In this document: positions 48,392 to 61,847 of the stretch, in pieces | Layout of the letters: each line of letters opens with the position of its first letter | How positions within the stretch are numbered: position 1 is the first letter of the stretch | Source: Nymphaea colorata | Taxonomy: Eukaryota; Streptophyta; Magnoliopsida; Nymphaeales; Nymphaeaceae | DNA: 64,000 nucleotides | NCBI RefSeq assembly: GCF_008831285.2 | Contig: NC_045142.1 | Span: forward strand, 23,435,300 to 23,499,299 | Direction: 5' to 3' | Made by a program: the position numbers and the translations under genes | Notes under the pieces: generated by a model | Database searches by the model: none | The model's input: only the letters and a program-made list of their open reading frames with translations | What the model was told of the DNA's origin: nothing

Positions 48392-51300
48392 GCAGCATTT
48401 AATGATAGAAGTGGATTCCTCTTACAATGTTGCCTTGATGGGACTGGTCCTTTTTATTGCAAGTGTGGCAGTTGTGCCCTTCACAAGGGACATCAGGAGG
48501 TATCATGCCCTAAGTTGAAAGGGATGGACCCCAACAACACAAAGTGGGGTGGGTCAGTTTAGGTCAGTTGGTGGTACCTTTGAAGGTGAACCATTTAGGG
48601 TTTCTTTAGCCCCAAGCACCATCCTGTAGCTGGCCGGCATTAGGGGCGAGTCCGGTCACCAATTTGATTCCAATGGGTTTACTTAAGCTTGGGCACCGGG
48701 CCCAGAAAAAAGCAACCCAGGCCGGCCCGATAATTTTATTGGGCCGTCCCAGGTCGGGATGAGCCTGATAATGAGTTTTTATATATATTTATAATATTTT
48801 ATTATGATTAATTATATTTATGTAATTTGTTATTTAAAAATATATTTTTAAATTTAATCAAGTCGGGCTTGGGCTTTGGATGTCAGGCCGGCCCGGGCCT
48901 GACTCATTATCAGGCCAGGCTGGGCCGATGCGCAGGCTTAGATAGAGCACTATGTCTCTATGCCGATGGGTCGCCACTATGGCCTCCACGCCAGGTAGCG
49001 AAATAGCTTTAGATCTTAGAGCAGTGGAAAAGATGGGGTCTCGCTTTCGCTTGGGTTGCAGAATCCTCTTTATATGCAATTTTTTTTTATCTTACACATT
49101 GGCATATAGAAGTGCCCTTTGTTATTTCATTAAAAGTTAGGCTCCTTTATGTAAATATTTTTATGAGAAGGGAAGGAAAAAAAAAACTATTGTTGTTTAT
49201 GTTTTTCATTTTTCAGAAATTGCCTACACAAGTTGACCTGGAGACGGATCTTTACATAGTTCCATCTCAACCGGATCTGGAGCACTTACGGCACGATCTG
49301 ATCCAGCTTCCATTGGATAAAATCAAACAGAAGAGGATCCAAAGCATAAGGGGTCCACTTTTGGACCTTGCATGCCCTTTCATTAATTGAGAAGAAGAAG
49401 AAGAAAGGCATCCAAGGAACCTTGACCTAAATCCAAGCTCAATTCTGTTTAATTATTTGAATACAGATCCAGAACTAGAGAATCAAGAGGCCGGTTTTGA
49501 ACCGACCCGAAACCATATTAAATTCAAAACGATATGAATTTGGAATGAAAGGAAAAAGTCGGATAGGTATGTAATAGAAACCCAAATCCAGATCCAATAC
49601 CTGAAGTTCCTAATTGGATCTAAGTTTGGACAGCAGAGCCCCAGAAGGGGCATTATTGGATGTTTGGATCAGATCCATAAATGTATTATCATGAAATTAA
49701 TCGGGAGCGGAGTCCATGAACTGGGTCATCCCATGACAAGACAAGACATGGTGCCAACTTGTACCAAATTCCAAAATCCGAAAGATCAAATCTAAATTGA
49801 TTCATCATGAAATCTGTCGCCTTGCTGTATTATCTAACATGATGTTGAAATGATGTTCTCCTAATTGATACAAATGGTTCAGATTTAAATTCGATACGTC
49901 ATTCAATCAAAATCCACTCAACTTTTACGGTAGATCCAGTGATATAAATGGTTAGTCCGAGATAACATGGTTATCAAACTCAAATCTGAATTTGATTGCT
50001 ATTTGAATCCTATTTTTTGCTTTTCCTGATCTAACTTTAAATGGATCAGAATATGGGTTGATAACTGGTCCAAGGGAACTGATTGTGCAACGTTTAAAAA
50101 TATTTCAAAAAAAATTAAAATAAATACTTACTATATAAAAATAAATTACAATACAAAGATTTAAAAAATTAAAATTATTAAAATCTAATCAATTTCATAA
50201 AACTAAAAAATTGAAACATTTTTGTAGCACTTGATGGCGGCTTCAAGTACATTAGCTTCAAGGGGCATAGTGCATCTGGTTGGATTAGTGAACCGGTGAG
50301 AACCTGATCGATTACTATGAATGTTACTATTTTTGGACTGTAAATGATAGCAATATAATATTCCAATTGACGGGTTCATCCGCTTAGTTGTAAAGTGTCA
50401 ATTAAATTTGGATCCAATGCTATTAAGATTCAGGTCTGTCTTACCATTATCTAATCTTAGAACCCCAGTTCAGATCCAACTTCATAAAATCCAATTAGTC
50501 CAAACTTAGTAATGCCAATTTCAGATCCGACTCTGACCCGTTTACATACACCTCGCCGAGCGTTCTATCTCTATGTTAGAACTCGGCAACAATCTAGTAT
50601 TCGGATCAGATCATGCAAAACCAAGTCCTATGTAGCATACTGAATTGAAATTCTCATCCAAAACAAACCTAAAGGGGTGGATCTGAATGTGGATTTGGAG
50701 CACAAAAGGAGCCGACACAAGATAAAACACTTATTTTGATCAGGAAGAACTATTTGATTTTAATAAAAAAATTTACAAAAACATGTCTAACTGTTGACAT
50801 ATCTAAGACAAGTCAGCCTGGAGTTTAAAAAATTACATCTTCATGGCTGGTTACGAGACAATTGTCAAAGACATGCATGTTGATGAAAGTTTTCAAGTTC
50901 AAGCACGAAAATTTTCAAAACTTAATAGGTTTGCTTTTGAAAGATTTTTAAAGCGTTCCATGCATTGGAAACATTTTGAAACTCGAGCGTTATCATGCAG
51001 CTTTTCATAAAACTGAATCATGTTTTTGAAAAATATGCGAAAGTTAAGTATTTTAAAAGGCAATTATACCAAAAAGTATGTATTCTTTGTTGCGTTATTT
51101 AGATATTTCAACTAGATTGATACTTGTACTCATATTTTCAAAGGTTTATAATCCATCATAATTATATGTATGATGGTCCAGTTTGATAAGTTATTTCCAT
51201 AAACAAATTTTTAAGTTGACATGCGACTCGAACACGTCATTTGTGATGTTACACTGCCGTCGCAGTGAGATCGGTTTTAAATAAGAGCTTAGCAGTGACA

Positions 51301-52009
51301 ATTCACATGCCATTCAAGTTTTACATTTTTCACAGTCGCACTTTTCTTTGACAACTTTTTTATGTATAGGTTTTGTGAAAATGTTAAAGGGCATTTTAAG
51401 TTTTAGAACTTTCAAAGTTTTAATATGATTGTAATTTTATCTTTTAAAATAAAAATAAAGATTGAAAATATAGAAGAGAAAAATGATAGGAAAACCAAAA
51501 AATGTACTTAAAGAACAACAAAAAAAATAGCAGTAGTTGATGAGATTGGAGAAGGTTTAACTGAAACTAGAAACTAAGTGGAATCAAAGATGAGTTTCTT
51601 GGTAACCACAACCAGAAAGCAGAGTATGTTTTGTTTTGCAGTTCATTAATCATTACTCACAGTAGATTGATAATTTGTGACATGTCCAAAAAGCTCAAAA
51701 TTGTTTCTCTCAGCCTCATTCAGAAAAAGAGAGGCGACATGAACAGGAAAAACAACAACGGCGCTTCAGCTAGAAAACTACTCAAGATAATATTATATTA
51801 AGGTGAACAACGAAGTTACATGGATCAAGAATGAAAGAATTCCAGCAACGCAAAGGCTTTAACACAGTATCTTTTTTTCAACACAGTATTCTTGCAGTTC
51901 GAGTACAAAATCTTGGAACTTAAGTGGCCTCAGGAGGCAAAGCTTCATTCCTCTGCCCCTCCAATTCCAGTGTACATGCTCAATCTCCCCATGAGAAACA
52001 TGACATTTT

Positions 52010-55000
52010 TTAGTTTGACCCAACAGTTATGGTGAAAAAGTAGAGTTTCAGCACAACAGCGAGAGCCAACTGCAACAAGAAGATGGCAGCAACAATGAGA
52101 AACCATCTTTCACCTGCAGATTTGATGTGTGTCCGAAGGTTGAGAGCCACAAAGCAAGCAGACATGAAGCCTGCAACGCCCGCTACCACCCACCTAAAAA
52201 TTTCGATGGGCACAATGGACAAACACTGCAGACGAAAAAGACATGCAGTAAGTTGAGAAGGACCTGGTTATATTTTGTTGTTTAATTGAAACTCTGTACA
52301 GAAGGTGTGACTTACAGAGGCAGGAATGAAGACAAAGAGCGAGTATCCATACAAGCACAGCAGCTGAACAAAGCCAGAGGGAACTGAGAAGTACTTGAGA
52401 ATGAGGTACAGGCCGAGAGGTATAACGGTAGCGTAGCCGTAAAATAGTCCTGCTGACCACGTTACCAGGTTTATATCATAACTCCAGTCTTTTTTCTGCA
52501 GCTTGTGTGCTATGTATGTTACAAACGTTCCTATAGCTGCCGCTACAAATATCAAGGTGGTGCAGATCCAGAAGGGGCCATACCTGAGCAAAATCAAATT
52601 TAGAAACAAACATTAATCACTCACTAATTAGATGTGACCGAAACCAAGTGTTCAACCCAAACAGCTCCAAGGACAAGCTTAACGACTCCATGAACATGCC
52701 TGATGTGCAGAAAGTGGATGCAGATGACAGGTACTTACACCATGTTAGGTCAGCTTGTGCATTTGTCAAGCTTGACTACAATCAAGTTGCTTTCATCCAT
52801 ATATAAATATTAAATAGAAGTTTTGTCAGTAACAAGCCTTGGGTCATGATACACTTCCAAATTGTCTATTTTTTATCACCACAGAGATGCATACTGTCAT
52901 TATCATTATACCTAAAGGTGGATAATACATAGCATCAGGTATTTCCCTTTAGAACATGTGACATGAAAAGGCATATTTCTTTTCATAAGATGCAGTTGCA
53001 GTCTATGTAGTGTACTTCTATCACCTACATCCCTAGGGAACATATGACATGAAGAGGTATATCTCTTAGATTAGAGAATGCAGCTGCTTATCTCTGTAGT
53101 TGAAGTTTATATCTACCATACTTGAATCCTTACTGCACATCATCTGCTCAGACAAGTCCCTAAAATATGTATAAGTTGCTCAAAAAAGTGATGAACCATT
53201 CTACACGAGAATTTCGAAATCCCCAGGACTCTGTAACATCCTCGTGAACTAAAAAACACTACAATAACCAATTACAGCTAGCCCTTTAAAACTTAAAGGA
53301 ATGAAATGTGAAGTATTTAGCATCAACTCATTGAAAAAACCCATCTAACAGAATTCGTTCTTACAGGTAATGTACTGGTGCACGGTGCACCTGCACCAAA
53401 CCCAGCAAGAGACAGACAGAGAACTTGTTGATGCCCTTTTAATTTCACAAAAATGACAGCAAATAAACTTTTAATCAAATTAAATTTCTAACACGAACGT
53501 CTAATTATTAAAAGAAAGGTAAAGGAAAAAAATTCAATAATTTAAAGGAAAAAATATTCTTAATGATTTTACAGAACCGATTTTTTAAACTTCATCACTG
53601 TCATTTGATTGATGCATTTAAGTGTTGCAGAGAGAGAAAGAAAGATAGAGAAACAGAGATGAATGGGATTGTCGGGGAAGCAGTAGAGAGAGGCCAAGAT
53701 GGTTGTTCTTTGTTGCTTTTTTTTAATTGAAATAGAAAAGGCATTGGATCAATTTAAGAGAAGTCCCCTTCACCACAAATATAACTACCATCTATGACAT
53801 AACTATTAAAAACTTGTAAAGAAATTGGCTTCAGGTGCTTTCTATATCACAAAAACGCCTTCATGTTTGAATGAGGTCACCAAAATATCAATTGCATTTT
53901 TTTTACTGCAAATTCCCTATGACAGGTTGAACAGGTAATACATTACATTTGCTACAGTTGTAGTGAGTTCTGAGTTCTGAAAACCGTTCCAAACATCAGT
54001 ATTTTATCACAAGTGTCCTGATTAGTTTCCTTCATTTGTACCTGTTGACGGACCTTGATGTATGGGTCCGGGTCTGGACCCGATCCAGTGAGTCTGGTTT
54101 GGGCATACTTATACCATTGTAAACCCTAATCTTGCAAGTTAATGAAGTTTTCTAAGAGAGAGAGAGTCTGGCGGCTAAGGGCACCAGATCTCCTCACCCG
54201 TGGTTTTTTCCCTCTAGTTGAGGGTTTTCCACGTTACATCTGTGTTTGATCTTCGTTTCTTGTGCATCTATTATTTCTACATGGTATCAGAGCCGACGAG
54301 TTTGGGAAATTTTTTGGGGTTGTGAAGTTCCAACCCTAACCTCTCTATCACTCACTGCTGCCGCCGCTGCCCGGCTGCATCGCCTGAGACCCTCTGCGTC
54401 GCCCGTGTCTGCCACTGCCCTTTGCTTCTCTAGCGCCGCCTGATCTCTTGCCTAACGTTGTTGCTTCCACCCAAGAGAGCCACCTCCCACGTTCTGCCCG
54501 ACATCGCCACTTCCGCTGCTGTTGTCGCTGGACTGCCTTGGCGACGCTTGCAGAAGCTCCCTGCCTTTGATCGTCATCCCGCTGCCGCTGCCTTCATCTG
54601 TCTATCTGTCGTCGCCTGGTTCGTGATCATGGCAGCATCTTCCTCTTCAACCGCTTCCACCCAACGGAGTCGCCTCCCACGTTCTGCCGACATCGCCACT
54701 TCTACTGCTGCTGTTTGCTGTCGCTGGACTGCCTTGGCAACACTCGCAGAAGCTCCCTGCCGCTGATCGTCGTCCCGCTGCCGCCTTCATCTGTCTATCT
54801 GCGGTCGTCTGGTTCGTGATTATGGCAGCGTCTTCCTCTTCGACCGTCAGCACTGATCAGACTGAAATCGGGGCTTATAGAACTGAGAATGTTTCAGTTC
54901 AGGTTACTACCATCCGTCTTACCAAGGAAAACTATCTTAAGTGGTCTGCCGCCATCACTATGGGTATAGCTGGTCGAGGCCGTATTACCTATGTGAATTG

Positions 55001-58000
55001 GAGTAAGGTTGAACCTGCTGCAAATAGTATGGCTTGGGATACTTGGTTTCTGGAGGACAACCAAGTAAAAACGTGGATTGTTAATTCAATATCCTCAGAC
55101 ATTCAACCTCTCATTCTTCGTAAGAAGACTGCGAGAGATATGTGGATTATTTTGAAACAGATGTATGGTCAAAAGAAGAGAAAAGTCGCGTGTATCAACT
55201 AACGAAGGATTTGTATGCTCTTCGACAATGGGATCTCTCGGTCGCTGATTTCTACGCCGCATTAAAATCTAAGTGGGAGGATCTTGACTACCATTCTGAT
55301 GATATTTGGAGTTGTCCTCAAGGCCAGATGCATTATATGACCAAGGAGTGAGAGAATAGGATATTCCTTTTCTTAGCCGGACTGAACGATGAATTCGAAA
55401 ATATAAGGAGTCAGATTCTTAACTCTGAAGAATCATTCAGTATTGAAGATGTTTATTCCCGTGTTGAAGCTGAAGAGCAAAGGCGGCTGGTCATAAATGG
55501 GATCACATGTCTCACAATGAACGGTCAGCCTTCGTTAGCTGTGCCTCTATGGGAACTGCCCGTTCCTCCCATAAATGTACTCACTGCAAAAAATTAGGTC
55601 ACACTATGAAGTAGGGGGAGGTCTTCTGGTGGGAAGAAGTCTGTTTCGAATGCAATGAACCCTAGTGACGGTAAAGTTTCTATTTCTGCGGAACAGATTC
55701 GTGAGCTATGATTTGCTTTTTTTTAATTGAAATAGAAAGGCATTGGATCATTTTAAGAGAAGTCCCCTTCACCACAAATATAACTACCATCTATGACATA
55801 ACTATTGAAAACTTATAAAGAAATTGGCTTCAGGTGCTTTCTATATCACAAAAACGCCTTCATGTTTGAATGAGGTCACCAAAATATCAATTGCATTTTT
55901 TTTACTGCAAATTCCCTATGACAGGTCGAACAGGTAATACATTACATTTGCTACAGTTGTAGTGAGTTCTGAGTTCTGAAGACCGTTCCAAACGTCAGTA
56001 TTTTATCACGAGTGTCCTGATTAGTTGTCTTCATTTGTACCTTTTCGTTAACTTGCACTGCCATTTGTCATGAAAAAGCAATTAAAACTGGGAAAAGGTT
56101 TTAGCCAAACATGCCTGATCCACTAACCAAATCAGCTCATGTTTCAATGTCCAGCTAAACGGAGTCATAACATTTGACAACCTTATTTAAGATATGAGAA
56201 GCCGCTCAATTTCCCACTGCTAAGAATAAATGAGGCACAAGGGTAAAGTTGGGCCACTATGTCTGAATATGTGATTATGTGAACTGAAGGTTGGATCCTT
56301 CCAGTATAGCAGGATACACACTGCAAGTCGTATACACGGAACTCAGTGGAAACATGAGATCTTGGCATAAAAGACAGAGACAACAACAACACCAGGACTG
56401 GAGAACAAGCCAACTTAGCCAAGGCATTATGTTGAGCATGCTGCAATCTAAGTGATCTTCTGTGACACCTCATGCAAAATAGGGATTAGCTTCAAGTCTT
56501 TTAGTTAAAGGCCTTGAACTTCTATGCATCAAGCAGAAATCGGCCTAAGCAGCATACTGCCTTTCCTGTTGACAGGGATGATTACCAGCCTTAAGGAAGT
56601 GTTTATGCTCCCTATCATTATCTTCATGGCCTCAATCATCCAAACAAGCTAACACTTTAGCCCTAACATGCTTGACAGAAGAAAGCCATTCCAAATATAA
56701 GAGTGTGTTTTCCTTCCTCCTTCAAGAAAACAAACCAACTAGAGGATGATTTTCCAAGAAAAAGACAAGTCTTAATCACATCGGATGACATAGCTGCAAA
56801 ATGTGGGTGAAGTTCTGCAATTCAAGTTCCATGGTGGCTATATAGGTTAAATGGTCAAGGTCGCAAAGAAAATGGACAAGCTATTCCAAGACAGCCCTCC
56901 ATGAAGAACAAGATATAAAGGAAATCAACAAAACAATGGATGGATCTTCCATGTAACACTGAATATACGAAAGAATTGGAGTACAAAAAAGCACAGCAGG
57001 TCCACTAGTGACTTTTTATTGCGAAGAAAGATGCAATGGAACTCATAATGAGCAATTACAAAGCCAAAAGTAAGGGTCATACTTTGAGAAACTAGGCAAT
57101 TGATCACCCGATTATATGCTTTCTTAGCAAAAAAGGAAAAACTATGTTACAATAACCAGTCAGTCTGCAGAAATTAAAAATTTAAAACCATAATGGCATA
57201 ATAGAATCAAAACGAAAATAAAAGTTGCAACCACTGACCAGATTGAGATATCACTTAGCTCAATATAGCTCAGATTACCATGGAGACACGAATTTTCATT
57301 ACATCAAATCAGAAAATAAGGCCTCCTGTAGCTTCAAGCCATAACCACGTGTGGATCGAATGCACATACTTAAGGTCCACAATTTTAGAAGTACGCATGC
57401 CCTTATTGACAGAATAATTAGATGTGCTATAAGGAACCACGGTAGCAAAATAACAAGCACACTTACAAGTCAGGATTGTGAACAGTCCTCTCAGAGAAAT
57501 TCCCCTTGAACGGAACAAGGGAATCCCGGATTCTTTCCAAGACGTCTGATGTATCGACATCGAAATACGGTTTGTAAGCTGCAACAGTAAACACACTGAA
57601 CCAACCACTCGGTTGACTCTCTTCGCCACCACTTCCAGAAGCCGGCTTCGAGAATGTATCTAAAAGTCACCAAAATTCTAACTCAATCACTTGATCTCCA
57701 AACAAAATCGACAACCGTGCACAATTTTACAACAATTACACTTTCAGAACCATCACACGCATCCAAATCTTGAACATCCATTACCAAAGAACCCGAGAGC
57801 AAGATAGGGAAGGAACAGATCTACCGCAATTTGAAAAAGCATTTCGAATCCGGAAACAGACCACCAACAAGTACAAAACTAGATCGAGAGAATTTTTACC
57901 ATCAGCGTCGGTTGGGGGGCGGTATGACCCAGAAATTTTCCCTTGAGCTTCAATTGGGGGAAACGTCTGAAGATCGGAATCTACAAGCCAAAACGACCAA

Positions 58001-58366
58001 AAAAACTTAACATCTAAATGAACTAGATAATAGAACTCCCCATTCCCAAGAAGAATTAACTTAAGTTTCCCATCAAAAATGAAGAAGAACGCTACCTGAG
58101 AATTTCAAAGCCACGTGTTCTGATCCTGAAACAGCCTGCAATTCATACAGAACGAACAAGATCTGAGCAGACCCATATCAAGGAACCTAAAAGAACACGA
58201 CCACGAAGAAGAAGAAGACCATAACCCTTGAAATTCGCATAGATTTAATAACTCAGTCAAGGAAGAACACGAAGAGAGAGGCAGACAAGGTGGGAGAGCA
58301 TCTTACCGGGACGGATCCGGAGACATTCTGATTGGCAATAGAGGCATAGCCACCTCCGGACATCAT
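52010..58366 (-). CDS. YIP1-family integral membrane protein, six exons, 285 aa
   Basis: YIP1/YIPF proteins are multi-spanning membrane proteins of the ER exit/Golgi/TGN that bind Rab GTPases and help vesicle traffic. Exons on the minus strand: 58366-58307, 58135-58096, 57980-57900, 57659-57467, 52583-52316, 52225-52010; all phases agree. The N-terminus is soluble (MMSGGGYASIANQNVSGSVP, LQTFPPIEAQGKISG), followed by AAYKPYFDVDTSDVLERI. The Yip1 core follows, with YGPFWICTTLIFVAAAIGTF, the hallmark DINLVTWSAGLFYGY, LCLYGYSLFVFIPA, IEIFRWVVAGVAGFMSA and a last TM segment LLQLALAVVLKLYFF; about five TM helices are expected. Intron 4 (4.9 kb) carries a copia fragment. The call is strong at family level; the subgroup (YIPF1/2-like versus YIP4) is not certain. 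Confidence 0.93.
53713..54042. repeat. 330-bp flanking duplication, left copy
   Basis: From TTTTTTTTAATTGAAATAGA to CCTTCATTTGTACC, immediately before the copia LTR. The right copy is at about 55711-56042, with about ten differences counted by eye. Confidence 0.93.
54043..54281 (+). repeat. LTR of the second copia element
   Basis: 239 bp bounded by TG...CA and by the tRNA primer site on its inner side. Its outer edge abuts the duplicated intron block exactly. No second LTR copy occurs in the window. Confidence 0.9.
54463..54841 (+). repeat. 190-bp tandem duplication in the copia leader
   Basis: GCTTCCACCCAAGAGAGCC to TGGCAGCATCTTCCTCTTC recurs at a 190-bp step (54463 and 54653). The second copy carries the gag ATG context ATGGCAGCGTCTTCCTC. 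The duplication also repeats an ATGGCAGC start-like site at 54630. Confidence 0.9.
54822..55710 (+). pseudogene. Copia gag, truncated and frameshifted
   Basis: Starts MAASSSSTVSTDQTEIG and has the copia gag N-terminal signature LTKENYLKWSAAI and ARDMWIILKQMYG. A frame change near 55170 moves the reading to YQLTKDLYALRQWDLSVADF, and an in-frame stop follows HYMTKE. The LAGLNDEFENIRSQIL block after it is recognisable, but further stops occur before the fragment ends. Confidence 0.88.
55711..56042. repeat. 330-bp flanking duplication, right copy
   Basis: Starts at the abrupt end of the copia fragment (after GTGAGCTATGATTTG) and ends at CTTCATTTGTACC, where unduplicated intron sequence (TTTTCGTTAACTTGC) resumes. 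Confidence 0.93.
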
Positions 58367-60598
58367 CTTCGGAGCTCAATCTTTCAAAAAATTCCCCAGA
58401 AAAGGAAAAAGAAAATTGTGACAAAAAAAATCGGCGAGATTCGTGGGGAGTTTCTCTCTCTCACTCCTCTCTCCTCGTGTGCATCACGGACGCTAGTGTC
58501 AGGACTCAAAGAGTCGACGAACGTCTCCTTGGTTTGTAAGAAAACGTTGAGACCTTGAAGACCTCACCATGGGTCGGATCCATCAGTTAAACCCAAACTT
58601 GACCCGGTCTAAGTTCCCTGGATCTGAAACGTGATCCATTGATATTTAATTTCAATTTCTTTATTAATGACTTTTCACATTATTGTCCTCTCAATTCATT
58701 AAGCTCACTCAGGTCGAAGAACAAACATATCTTCATAATTGGTCTTCAAAAAAATCATCATCTGCCAAAGTGCCCGAATAAAAGATCCATGAATATTTGA
58801 GCTTCGGGCTTATGGCAGCTTGAACGGGCCAAGTTTGGTAGAAAGGTTTTAAGTTTTGTTGTTTGTGCCACATTCATCCATAAAGAAGCATTTAATTACT
58901 TTTATTTTTAGATTTATAGATTTGATGTCTAAGATTTATGATTCATTAAGCTAAAGGTCTTTGCATTTATAGATCTGTACCCAACTAATAACCAGATTGG
59001 AACTAAATTCAACTGAACATATTCAAAGTTGGACCGATACACAAATATATCTGATCCGTTTACATTCCTATACTTTGAGCTGAACATGATTTATTGCCTT
59101 CACAATAAGAACCCAGCAATCTATTTGCTTTCTTGCCAGTTAGCTACTCCTTGCCTGCATTACAAGGCTTTCTATTCAACCAAACATTCGGAATTTTCCA
59201 TTTTGTACAAGAAGAATGCTCAAGAAAAGCACTATTTTCAGACTCCATTCCTTATGAAGAATGCAAGCGTTCCACGTAGTTAAATGTGGGACTGTAAAAT
59301 GAATCAGAAATATTCAATTTGAATCCATCTAATTGGATATAAGAAAAATTTCGGGTTCAATTACTATCAGATTTGGATCCAATATCTGGTTTCATAATTG
59401 AAACTATTCTGAGAATATCTGACTGAGCTATGAGAAAGATTTAACTCAATTACATAGAAACGTCAGATCTTACCTACTTGGAGACCAGGTACGACTCCAA
59501 ATAATCATGAACCTGATTTAGTGGAAGTCAATTAAATTTGCAATCCAACTCCAATCTAAACCGTTCAAATAGGGGAGCAAGAACACTTTATGGGTGTTCA
59601 ATGAATCTATCTCAAAGATTGAAGGCAGATTCATAAAACACTAGAACCATTATTTTATGAATTTGCCTCGATCTTTGAAGCAGATGTGTACCTGATGCCA
59701 AACAACACTATAGAGTTCAAGACTGTCAATGCAACTTTTTTGGTACACTCTGCTAATTGTCTACGTGACCCCAGCTTGCCTATATATATTTTCAAAAGGG
59801 AAAAAGAAAATGACGGAAGAAGCAGTTCTGCCCACCAAGAACAAGTGAAATCAGATCAGAATTCATAAGAGTAGATGCAACTTTTGAATAGACAAGTTCT
59901 TGCATTTGTGTTGATATCCCTTTCGACTTCAATCATAATTCCTCAAGTTATTTGAGAATTATGTTCTAAAGTGAGGTGCGAATATGCTTTCCTGTTGAAT
60001 GGAGGAACGTGATGCAGGTAAGATCCGAATATACTTTAGGACCAATTTCAGACTTATTATCCAGACCGATACGTATGAGAGATTTGAGATTCCAAAACCA
60101 AGTTAGGGTTTCCTCCATCATTTTTTTATTATTGGAAACTGGATGCAAAAACAGACAATGTGATTAGAGATGTGTCAAGAACCTTACAAACTATATAAAA
60201 CACAGCAACCATTACTAACTTATGAGTTCCATATGAACCTTGATTTTTTCTTTGCTTCATCAGAAGGGCTTGACCTACATTCAAGTTGGAGGAGGCAAGA
60301 AAAAAAAAAGTTCAAATATTCACGAAAGCACGCTGCTCTCTATGTCATACGTCTTTCACATAATCAAGGATCAAGGCCAATTGAAAACAGAACCGCACTA
60401 CATAATTTCCTTCGCATTGCCAACAAAAATATTTATAGGTTTTGTTATTTACAACAGATAGAATCAATGGCAATGCTCTCAAGGCTTTTTTTTGTTTTTC
60501 TTTTTTTCCTGTCTGACAAATCATGTTGCACAGCCTCCAGCATGGTTCGAGCAAGGCCCTTATTGAACAGATTTTGAGATGTTTATGTTGAACATCTC
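58367..60598. other. Intergenic region between the YIP1 gene start and the carrier gene end
   Basis: It holds the YIP1 promoter/leader (CT-rich near 58450-58475) and the 3' flank of the carrier gene. Degenerate GGATCC-like words occur near 59000-59560. No gene is supported. Confidence 0.65.
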
Positions 60599-61808
60599 TC
60601 AAGTGTTTTTGACCCTCTTCTTGGCACCAAAAATATACATGCGCAGAGCAAGCATTAAAACCCAGGTGGTTCTGGAGATCTTTTCTTTTATCATTAGCAG
60701 CAGGGCTGAACTGAGGACTGTCTTCAAGATCTGAGCTTGTAGCCCTTTGTAGAAACCGAGTGGCCCCTCCTTTCTCCAAATAGTGTACAATGCACCAATT
60801 ATGCTCTTGGGCTTGGTTTTAGCACCCTTTTTTGTTTCTTCTTTTGGTTCAGGAGCCTGGATCGTAACCTTACACCTGCCAAGGAAAATTATTATGGATA
60901 TTACTATAACAGCATAATCACAGTAACATAGTGGCAGGAAAATGATATGTCAATACCCAATTGCTGGATATCTGAAGATATAGTAATACACATTGAAAGA
61001 GCAGAAACAAGGACGAGCCTCTTAATACCTAATTGCTGGATAGGTGAAGAATGTAGCAATGCACTTTGAAAGTGCACCCAGTGCAAATGCGGAAAATGCA
61101 GACAGAGCTTGAGGAGAGGGAGCTTCTGTGACCAGGTCGGTCCTGTTACTTCTCTGATGCCTCAAGAGCCTTTGTTTTAATTGATCAAACACTGTGTACT
61201 GCATTCAGAGATTGGATTGAAGCACATAAACATCAAAATAGGATGCATGCCCTCTTCACTCTCAATCATCCAGAAAATGGGGACGAGAGTTCGGTTGACC
61301 AGATACACATTTATAAGACAATCTAGTTGTCTTAACTTAAGACAGACAAAGTTCACCTAGTAGTTCAAAAAAATGAAAATGAATACTCTAATTTGTTGAG
61401 GTTCAAGCCTATGTACATAACATCCTAGTGACCTAGTCTATTCTAACATACTTGAAGCACATAAACATCAAAATAGGATGCATTCACTCTCAATCATTCA
61501 GAAAATGGTGATGAGAGTTCAGTTGACCTAGAGCAGATACACACTTACAAGACAATCTAGTTATGTCATAAGACAGATAAAGTTCACGTAGTAGTTCATA
61601 AAACAGAAAAGGAATACCCTAATCTGTAGAAGTTTCAAGCCTATGGTACATAACATCCTAGGGGCCTAGTCAATTCTGAAGTACGTGATTGTCTCCAGGG
61701 ACTTAGTGATATGGAATGTGAATAGGAGTCCAATCAAATATCACTTTCTTGGATTCCCCAATCTTATTGCTGCCACATGAAAGACAAAATGGCTACCTGA
61801 ATAGCAAA

Positions 61809-61847
<39 letters not shown>

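Larger units (their letters stand above)
54043..55710 (+). mobile_element. 5' fragment of a second Ty1/copia element (LTR, leader, gag)
   Basis: The LTR 54043-54281 (239 bp) starts TGTTGACGG and ends TTATTTCTACA. It is directly followed by the primer site TGGTATCAGAGCC, complementary to initiator-Met tRNA. A 5' leader with a 190-bp tandem duplication precedes gag. The element stops abruptly inside gag; there is no protease, integrase, RT or 3' LTR. It lies antisense to the YIP1 gene. The LTR shares a GGGTC.GG ... ACCCGATCCA word with the LTR in SEC20, so the two may be related lineages. Confidence 0.93.
52584..57466 (-). other. Long YIP1-gene intron 4
   Basis: The donor GTAAGT is at 57466 and the acceptor CTCAG precedes the exon starting at 52583; the phase-2 junction rebuilds Leu. 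It holds the partial copia element (54043-55710) and the flanking 330-bp repeats. The remaining 3 kb shows no gene. Confidence 0.85.

Noticed and set aside
48858..49079. Minus-strand open frame in GC-rich DNA
   Set aside because: It comes from a repeat-like GGCCGGCCCG stretch with inverted words; no family features.
49112..49390. Small gene ending GPLLDLACPFIN
   Set aside because: The open frame is short and lies in GGATCT-rich repeat-like DNA with no recognised domain or splice support.
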